In this document: piece after piece, positions 5,416 through 10,574 of the stretch
How positions within the stretch are numbered: the stretch's first letter is position 1
How the letters are laid out: the number at the start of each line of letters is the position of its first letter
NCBI GenBank assembly: GCA_964607965.1
Contig: CAZSMH010000063.1
Coordinates: 1-10,574 of the forward strand
Origin: SZUA-584 sp964607965
GTDB taxonomy: Bacteria; Bacillota; Clostridia; Christensenellales; SZUA-584
DNA length: 10,574 nt
Direction: 5' to 3'
Made by a program: the position numbers and the translations under genes
The notes under the pieces: generated by a model
What the model was told of the DNA's origin: nothing
The model's input: the letters and a program-made list of their open reading frames with translations, nothing else
Databases searched by the model: none

Positions 5416-6054
5416 TTATGCTTCTCTTTTTGCTATCATCTCTTTGGTTTTCATCAGCCTTATTAGGCTGCCGCGCTCGTTTTCATCAAGCTTCATGCGA
5501 ATGTATTTTATGGTCTCTTGAAGCTGCGGTATCATAACATATTCCAGAGCGTTAACGCGCCGCCGCGTTTTTTCAATCTCGTCCGCCAGCATGTTGCACG
5601 TTTTTTCAAGCTCCGCAAGTTCAACCAGCTGCGGAAGCACCTGCGATAATTCAGCCGTTGCCCGGTCAAGCTCTGCCGAGGTGTTCATCAAGCCGTACGG
5701 GAAAAAGCTCTGCTCCTGTTTCTTTTCGGTATAGCTTATTTTAGGCACATCCACGCTCATTATATTGGCGTGGGATAATGCAAGCTCTGCCTCTCGCACC
5801 GGGTATAGCAAAGCCTCGTCTAAAGTCTCTTTGCTCATTGCCACCCGGGCAAGCACAAATCCGCGCAGAGCAATGCTAAGCGCCTGCTCTACGTTCTGAC
5901 GAAGCTCTTTATTGCGGCGTATAAGCATAAGAAATATACGCACCATTTCATCGCGTTTGTCTTTTAATAGTTTGTGTCCCCGGGACGCAGTCGTCAGCCT
6001 TTTTTTAAGCTTTGTCAGCTGCATCCTTGTAGGATTTACTCTAAGCAGCGCCAT
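5416..6054 (-). CDS. ntpD: V-type ATP synthase/ATPase subunit D (central rotor shaft)
   Basis: Subunit D forms the coiled-coil axle that turns inside the A3B3 head and, with subunit F, links it to the membrane rotor. The 212-residue protein (the family is usually about 205-220) opens with the typical VNPTRMQLTKLKKRL (6-20) and GHKLLKDKRDEM (26-37). The N- and C-terminal thirds are long amphipathic helices that would form the antiparallel coiled coil. The C-terminal helix contains RRRVNALEYVMIPQL, which is strongly conserved in the family. The start follows the ntpB stop by three bases, with GAGGAA inside the end of ntpB serving as ribosome site. It is the last gene of the operon and runs directly into the terminator. 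Confidence 0.96.
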   Translation of the reverse strand: MALLRVNPTRMQLTKLKKRLTTASRGHKLLKDKRDEMVRIFLMLIRRNKELRQNVEQALSIALRGFVLARVAMSKETLDEALLYPVREAELALSHANIMSVDVPKISYTEKKQEQSFFPYGLMNTSAELDRATAELSQVLPQLVELAELEKTCNMLADEIEKTRRRVNALEYVMIPQLQETIKYIRMKLDENERGSLIRLMKTKEMIAKREA

Positions 6055-6057
6055 TTG

Positions 6058-7443
6058 TTATTCCTCGTCCGCCGGAAGATATTTATCTATATAGGCATCC
6101 TTGATGCGCTTAAGCTCCGTTCTGGGCAGAATTTTAAGCAGCTTCCAGCCAAGATTTAGCGTTTCCTCAATTGTTCTGTTGGTTTCGTAACCCTGCGAGA
6201 CATATTCGCGCTCGAAAGCATCCGCAAATTTAGCGTAAAGCTTATCTATATCTGATAACGCCGCTTCGCCGAGTATGACGGACAGCTCTTTAGCGTCTTT
6301 GCCGCGCGCATACGCCGCAAAAAGCTGGTTCATGGTATCCGCATGGTCTTCGCGGGTCTTGCCCTGGCCTATACCTTTATCCTTAAGCCTTGAAAGCGAA
6401 GGCAGAACGTCTATAGGCGGGGTAAGCCCTTTGCGCAGCAGTTCGCGCGAGAGTATTATCTGTCCCTCGGTTATGTATCCTGTCAAATCGGGTATAGGAT
6501 GTGTCTTATCGTCTTCGGGCATAGAGAGTATAGGTATCTGCGTGACGGAGCCCTCCCTGCCCTTTATACGTCCGGCGCGCTCGTACATTGTCGCCAAATC
6601 CGTATAAAGGTATCCGGGATACCCGCGCCTGCCCGGTACTTCCTTTCTGGCCGCCGATACCTCGCGCAGCGCTTCCGCATAATTGGTGATATCCGTTATT
6701 ATTACCAGCACATGAAGGTTTTTTTCGTAGGCTAAGTATTCCGCCGCAGTTAACGCCATGCGCGGCGTGGATATGCGCTCTATGGCAGGGTCGTCCGCGA
6801 GATTGATAAATAACACGGTGCGGTCTATAGCCCCCGTCTTTTTAAAATCGCTTATAAAGAAATCCGCTTCCGCAAACGTTATGCCGACTGCTGCAAAAAC
6901 CACGGCAAATCCGCCTTCGCTGCCAAGCACCTTTGCCTGGCGTGCAATCTGCGCGGCAAGGTTTGCATGCGGCAGGCCGGAGCCTGAAAACACGGGCAGC
7001 TTCTGTCCGCGGACAAGCGTATTAAGCCCGTCTATAGCCGATATACCCGTTTGGATAAACTCTTCGGGATAATCTCTGGATGCCGGGTTGATAGGAGCGC
7101 CGTTAATATCCATGCGTTTTTCGGGAATTATGGCAGGGCCGCCGTCCATAGGCTCGCCCATACCGTCAAAAACACGCCCCAGCATATCGTAAGATACGGC
7201 AAGTTCTATGCTGCGCCCTAGAAACCGCGCTTTGGATGTGGCGATTTTAAGTCCCTGCGCACTTTCAAAAAGCTGTACCAGAGCTTTGTCGCCGTCTATC
7301 TCCAGAACTTTGCCGCGCCTAATCTCTCCGTTTTGCTGTACTATCTGTACAAGCTCGTCGTATTTTACGCCGCTGACGCCTTCTACAAGCATCAGGGGAC
7401 CGACAACCTCGCTTATTGTACGGTATTCCTTAAGCAATCTCAA
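6058..7443 (-). CDS. ntpB: V-type ATP synthase/ATPase subunit B (non-catalytic head subunit)
   Basis: Subunit B alternates with A in the A3B3 head and completes the nucleotide sites from the neighbouring side. With the TTG start at 7443 it is 461 residues (E. hirae NtpB is 458). It opens with KEYRTISEVVGPLMLVEGV (5-23). The P-loop position is the degenerate SGSGLPHANL (153-162) that marks B rather than A. Arg352 in LPSLSRL corresponds to the arginine finger that reaches the catalytic site. GRRGYPGYLYTDLATMYERA (271-290) is another family block. An ATG at 7503 would extend it by 20 basic residues unlike the family and lengthen the overlap with ntpA, so I reject it. TTG at 7437, giving MLKEYRTI, matches E. 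hirae (MIKEYRTI) even more exactly and is a real alternative. The gene overlaps the 3' end of ntpA by 14 nt (8 nt with the alternative start). Confidence 0.96.
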   Translation of the reverse strand: MRLLKEYRTISEVVGPLMLVEGVSGVKYDELVQIVQQNGEIRRGKVLEIDGDKALVQLFESAQGLKIATSKARFLGRSIELAVSYDMLGRVFDGMGEPMDGGPAIIPEKRMDINGAPINPASRDYPEEFIQTGISAIDGLNTLVRGQKLPVFSGSGLPHANLAAQIARQAKVLGSEGGFAVVFAAVGITFAEADFFISDFKKTGAIDRTVLFINLADDPAIERISTPRMALTAAEYLAYEKNLHVLVIITDITNYAEALREVSAARKEVPGRRGYPGYLYTDLATMYERAGRIKGREGSVTQIPILSMPEDDKTHPIPDLTGYITEGQIILSRELLRKGLTPPIDVLPSLSRLKDKGIGQGKTREDHADTMNQLFAAYARGKDAKELSVILGEAALSDIDKLYAKFADAFEREYVSQGYETNRTIEETLNLGWKLLKILPRTELKRIKDAYIDKYLPADEE

Positions 7444-9205
7444 TCCCACCTTCCTCGCAAAGCGCCGCCATCTGAGTCTCAAGGCTTTCGCGGATTTTAG
7501 CAAAATGTGCGGTCATATTTTTTTCGTCTGTATATTTGGCACGGCCTATATCTTCCCTTATAGGCATAGCTATAATTTTTGAAAGCTCGGCTCCGGCGGC
7601 TAGAGCTTTTTCCCCCAGCTCGCCCCATTTTATTATCAAAGAGAGCATTCCAAATTGTTTGTTAAGTGATGTGTACGTATCCGTTTCGTGAAAGGCGTTC
7701 TGATGCAGGTAGTCTTCGCGTATGGAGCGGGCGGTTTCCAGCTTTAAACGGTCTTTTAGCGATAATGCATCAACGCCCACAAGGCGTACTATCTCTTCAA
7801 GCTCAGATTCTTCCTGCAAAATCTGCATAGTTTTTGCTCTAAGAGCATTCCATTCGCTGGAGACAAACTCATCAAACCAGTCAGTCAGGTTCTCGGTATA
7901 AAGCGAATACGAAGTCAGCCAGTCTATTGCCGGGAAATGGCGTTTGTAAGCCAATTGGTCGGACAAACCCCAGAATACCTTTACTATTCTGAGCGTAGCC
8001 TGGGAAACGGGTTCTGAAATGTCTCCACCCGGGGGAGATACCGCGCCTATGGCTGTTATGGCTCCTATTCGTCCGTCTTTCCCCAGTGCCTTGACTATGC
8101 CGGCGCGTTCGTAAAAGCCTGCAAGCCGGGAAGGCAGGTAAGCGGGATATCCTTCATCGCCGGGCATTTCTTCAAGACGGCCGGACATTTCGCGAAGCGC
8201 TTCCGCCCAGCGCGATGTTGAATCCGCCATTACGGCCACCTTGTAGCCCATGTCTCTGAAGTATTCGGCTATTGTTATTCCCGTGTATATAGAAGCTTCC
8301 CGCGCTGCCACGGGCATATCGGACGTGTTTGCAATAAGCACCGTGCGCTTCATCAGAGGTTCTCCGGAACGGGGGTCTTTAAGCTCCGGAAATTCCATCA
8401 AAACGTCCGTCATCTCGTTGCCGCGTTCGCCGCAGCCTACATAAACTATAATATCAGCATCAGCCCACTTTGCCAGCTGGTGCTGAACCACCGTTTTCCC
8501 GCTGCCAAACGGTCCTGGAACAGCGGCGACGCCGCCCTTTGCAATAGGGAACAGCGTATCAATAACCCGCTGGCCTGTTATCATAGGCTCTAAAGGAGGC
8601 AGTTTCTCACCAAACGGGCGGCCTATACGTACAGGCCATTTCTGCAGCATTTTTACTTCTATAGTATCGCCCTGCGGCGTTTTAAGTTTAGCGATAGGCT
8701 CGGCAATCGTTGCCTGCCCGTCTTGCAGCCATTCCACTGTGCCTGCAATTTCCGGCGGCACCATTATATAGTGGCGGACAAGAGAAGTCTCCTGAACATA
8801 TCCTAAAAAATCGCCGGTTGTCACGGCGTCTCCAATTTTAGCGACAGGCACAAACTGCCACTTTTTATCGTAGTCAAGCGCAGTCGGGCTGATGCCGCGG
8901 CTTATACGGTCTCCTGCGATTTCGCGTATTTTATCGAGAGGCCGCTGGATTCCATCGAAAATGGCAGCGATAAGCCCGGGTGCAAGCTCTACTGATAACG
9001 GATCGTCAGTCGGGTACACTATTTCCCCGGGCCCTAATCCGCTTGTTTCCTCGTATACCTGTATAGACGCCATCTCGCCCCTAAGTTCGATAATCTCGCC
9101 GATAAGCTTTTTCTCGCTTACCCTCACGACATCGTACATTTTGCTTTCGCGAAGGCCCTTTGCCACTATAAGCGGGCCGGATACCTTGACAATTCTGCCT
9201 TCCAT
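7430..9205 (-). CDS. ntpA: V-type ATP synthase/ATPase catalytic subunit A
   Basis: This is the catalytic subunit, which hydrolyses or synthesises ATP in the cytoplasmic head. The 591-residue protein (E. hirae NtpA is 593) has an N-terminal beta-barrel (about 1-75) and then the A-type bulge domain (about 115-185) that distinguishes it from F-type beta. The nucleotide-binding domain carries Walker A GPFGSGKT (231-238), the catalytic glutamate block GERGNE (259-264, with Glu260) and the Walker B region VAVMADSTSR (323-332). SPPGGDISEPV (390-400) is also characteristic, and the C-terminal domain is helical. All key residues are intact. The start is set by AGGAAGGA six bases before ATG. It follows ntpG by 19 nt and overlaps ntpB, so the two head subunits are probably translationally coupled. 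Confidence 0.98.
   Translation of the reverse strand: MEGRIVKVSGPLIVAKGLRESKMYDVVRVSEKKLIGEIIELRGEMASIQVYEETSGLGPGEIVYPTDDPLSVELAPGLIAAIFDGIQRPLDKIREIAGDRISRGISPTALDYDKKWQFVPVAKIGDAVTTGDFLGYVQETSLVRHYIMVPPEIAGTVEWLQDGQATIAEPIAKLKTPQGDTIEVKMLQKWPVRIGRPFGEKLPPLEPMITGQRVIDTLFPIAKGGVAAVPGPFGSGKTVVQHQLAKWADADIIVYVGCGERGNEMTDVLMEFPELKDPRSGEPLMKRTVLIANTSDMPVAAREASIYTGITIAEYFRDMGYKVAVMADSTSRWAEALREMSGRLEEMPGDEGYPAYLPSRLAGFYERAGIVKALGKDGRIGAITAIGAVSPPGGDISEPVSQATLRIVKVFWGLSDQLAYKRHFPAIDWLTSYSLYTENLTDWFDEFVSSEWNALRAKTMQILQEESELEEIVRLVGVDALSLKDRLKLETARSIREDYLHQNAFHETDTYTSLNKQFGMLSLIIKWGELGEKALAAGAELSKIIAMPIREDIGRAKYTDEKNMTAHFAKIRESLETQMAALCEEGGIEIA
7449..7456 (-). promoter_or_regulatory. Ribosome binding site of ntpB inside the end of ntpA
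   Basis: On the minus strand GAGGAAGG lies five bases before TTG 7443, in the codons for the last residues of NtpA. It supports a TTG start for NtpB close to the ntpA stop rather than the far-upstream ATG at 7503. Confidence 0.5.
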
Positions 9206-9224
9206 AATATATCCTTCCTGAAAG

Positions 9225-9536
9225 TTAATCGAATAAAATGTCTGCGCCTATGGCTTTTTCAACATTAGCGTGGATGCCGCGCATGCCAAAGCCTGTGGTT
9301 CCTTTGTTTCCCGGTATAGGAATAATAGCGGGATACGGAGTAGTCTTATACCTATCTATCGTTTCCAAGGCGTGCTGCGCCGTCTGTTCAGTAACAAAAA
9401 TTATAGCGTAGCCGCTTGCCGCAAGCCGGTTAATAACCCGCGATGCTTCGTCCCCCTCTGCGGGAAATATGTCTATACCCAGTGTTTTAAAGCCGATGAT
9501 ACTGTCCATATCACCGACAACGCCTATCTTATTCAT
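9225..9536 (-). CDS. ntpG: V-type ATP synthase/ATPase subunit F (NtpG)
   Basis: Subunit F is the small rotor protein that binds subunit D on the central stalk. The 103-residue length is typical (about 100-110). The N-terminus MNKIGVVGDMDSIIGFKTLG is the family's Rossmann-like opening with the GD pair. Other family blocks are AIIFVTEQTAQ (44-54) and PAIIPIPGNKGTTG (69-82). The name follows E. hirae, where the gene between ntpC and ntpA is ntpG; other databases call it atpF or subunit F. It starts 10 nt after the ntpC stop and ends 19 nt before ntpA. Confidence 0.95.
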   Translation of the reverse strand: MNKIGVVGDMDSIIGFKTLGIDIFPAEGDEASRVINRLAASGYAIIFVTEQTAQHALETIDRYKTTPYPAIIPIPGNKGTTGFGMRGIHANVEKAIGADILFD

Positions 9537-9546
9537 AATAAATCCT

Positions 9547-10542
9547 TTACAGGTAAAGCTGTTTTAGCCGTTTTGATACTATATCAGTTTCAATACCGCC
9601 TTGTTTCGCGGTCATGACCATTCTCACTGCCGCGGCTTCGCGCTGCTTGGCTATATAGTAGCCCATCAGCGGTGCTATACCGAACATATCAAACCGGTTT
9701 TTAAACAAAAGCGAGAGCAGATAATCATCCCGTGCTTTTTCCAGCATATAAAGACTGCCGGTTTTCTGATAATCTGCAAAGGCTTCCGCCAACACATCTG
9801 CATATCCGCCTTTTGCTGCGGAAGATAGAAAACTTTCGTCAGCCGCGTCAAACGCATCCGAAAGCTCCCGCTTGCTTATTTTGCCGCCATAAAGGTACGC
9901 GCGCTCAAAGGAAGCTTTCTCCGCTTTTAAGACACGCACACGCAGCAGTGCAATAATATTTGTCAAATCAAAAAACGCCTGAAAATATTCGCTGACCAGC
10001 GTATTGCCAAGTTTTTCGGTATGGTGTAAAACGTCTTTGGCATAGGCACGGTCGAGCGCAACCCCAACGATAGACGCATCCGCCGCAACAGCAAACTGAC
10101 TGTCTATATAATAAAGAGCTTCCTTCATTGGCTGGGGCAAATCATAATAGTTGTTGTCATTTATAGCACGCGAGAGCGTTTCAATACTGATGTTCCCGGG
10201 CAGAGAATCTAAATCGGCAAGACTCCCGTCACGCAAGAGTAGCTTTATAATTACCTTTAAGTTCTGGTAATCGCGTTCAAGACGCATAATATGCGTAAAA
10301 ACATCATTTGGTGAGAGCGCCGCAAGAAGCGCATCCGTCTCGGACAGCTCTTTTGCAATCAGAGGTTCAAAATCCGAAGCTGATGCGCCGTGACCGTAAC
10401 CAAGCTCGGAAAGCAACCGCATCGCGGCGTTGTAATCATCTGACTCTATAAGCCTTGCAAGTTTTTCTTTTGTTATAAGCCGCAGCTCCAGCGCCTTGAC
10501 GCTTACCGAAGCATACGGATAACTGCTTGACGTCTGTGACAT
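9547..10542 (-). CDS. ntpC: V-type ATP synthase/ATPase subunit C (AC39-type, rotor socket)
   Basis: Subunit C (eukaryotic d, AC39 family) is the funnel-shaped adaptor that seats the D-F shaft on the membrane c-ring. The 331-residue, mainly helical protein fits the family length (about 320-350). Features visible are YPYASVSVKALELRLITKEK near the N-terminus, LSELGYGHG in the first third, MRLERDYQNLKVIIKLLLRD in the middle, and a C-terminal part with PLMGYYIAKQREAAAVRMVM, the AC39-type ending before a short tail. The ATG directly abuts the TAA of the preceding gene (TAAATG), with AGGGG five bases upstream of the ATG. Assignment rests on these blocks and on position between ntpE and ntpG. Confidence 0.93.
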   Translation of the reverse strand: MSQTSSSYPYASVSVKALELRLITKEKLARLIESDDYNAAMRLLSELGYGHGASASDFEPLIAKELSETDALLAALSPNDVFTHIMRLERDYQNLKVIIKLLLRDGSLADLDSLPGNISIETLSRAINDNNYYDLPQPMKEALYYIDSQFAVAADASIVGVALDRAYAKDVLHHTEKLGNTLVSEYFQAFFDLTNIIALLRVRVLKAEKASFERAYLYGGKISKRELSDAFDAADESFLSSAAKGGYADVLAEAFADYQKTGSLYMLEKARDDYLLSLLFKNRFDMFGIAPLMGYYIAKQREAAAVRMVMTAKQGGIETDIVSKRLKQLYL

Positions 10543-10574
10543 TTATTCCCCTGTTAAATCTTCTTCAAACAGCA
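10543..10574 (-). CDS. ntpE: C-terminal end of V-type ATPase subunit E (partial, cut by window edge)
   Basis: The minus strand upstream of ntpC reads in one frame as codons for LFEEDLTGE followed by TAA at 10545-10543, directly joined to the ntpC start. Ten residues or fewer cannot identify a protein. The subunit E call rests on the conserved order ntpE-ntpC-ntpG-ntpA-ntpB-ntpD and on an acidic end after a Leu-Phe pair, which is compatible with subunit E tails. The rest of the gene lies beyond the window. Confidence 0.55.
   Translation of the reverse strand, partial: LFEEDLTGE

Noticed and set aside
7208..7582. Plus-strand open frame across the ntpA/ntpB junction
   Set aside because: It is antisense to two firmly identified ATPase genes with conserved motifs; its Ser/Arg/Pro-rich product is typical of a shadow frame.
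9547..9956. Overlapping open frames on both strands within ntpC
   Set aside because: All lie within the AC39-type subunit C gene and have no start signals or recognisable products.
1..10574. CRISPR arrays, tRNA or rRNA genes, insertion sequences
   Set aside because: I saw no regularly spaced repeats, no cloverleaf or rRNA-like sequence, and no transposase or terminal inverted repeats.

Overview
The window reads as chromosome of an endospore-forming, low-to-moderate GC Bacillota, most likely a member of the Clostridia. The evidence is a set of forespore and spore-germination proteins (SpoIIR, SleB, YpeB) beside a bacterial V/A-type ATPase operon with the gene order known from Enterococcus hirae (ntpE-C-G-A-B-D). 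Shine-Dalgarno sites are strong throughout.

Layout. Positions 1-190 are a very AT-rich intergenic stretch that appears to hold divergent promoters: one firing leftward to a gene outside the window and one firing rightward. Positions 191-772 (+) encode a small secreted or lipoprotein of unknown function, closed by a hairpin terminator at about 798-826. A candidate forespore promoter (about 842-871) then precedes a compact + strand cluster spoIIR (915-1442), sleB (1476-2153) and ypeB (2165-3490), closed by a strong terminator at 3505-3531. A new promoter, overlapped by a perfect 8-bp inverted repeat, drives a very AT-rich gene (3615-5351, +) for a 578-residue polytopic membrane protein that I do not recognise. 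It appears to be built from four diverged copies of one membrane module.

On the minus strand, reading from right to left, come the last codons of ntpE, then ntpC, ntpG (subunit F), ntpA (catalytic A), ntpB (B) and ntpD. They are separated by 0-19 nt or overlap, and the operon ends in a GC-rich terminator in the 64-bp convergent gap 5352-5415. Subunits I (a) and K (c), which hold the ion path, would lie outside the window, so the coupling ion cannot be judged here.

Function. SpoIIR is the forespore signal that triggers pro-sigmaE processing in the mother cell. SleB is the cortex-lytic transglycosylase used at germination, and YpeB is its membrane partner. Placing the early forespore signal directly upstream of the late germination pair is the most interesting arrangement among the recognised genes. 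The most novel element is the four-module membrane protein, with its operator-like promoter and a base composition unlike its neighbours.
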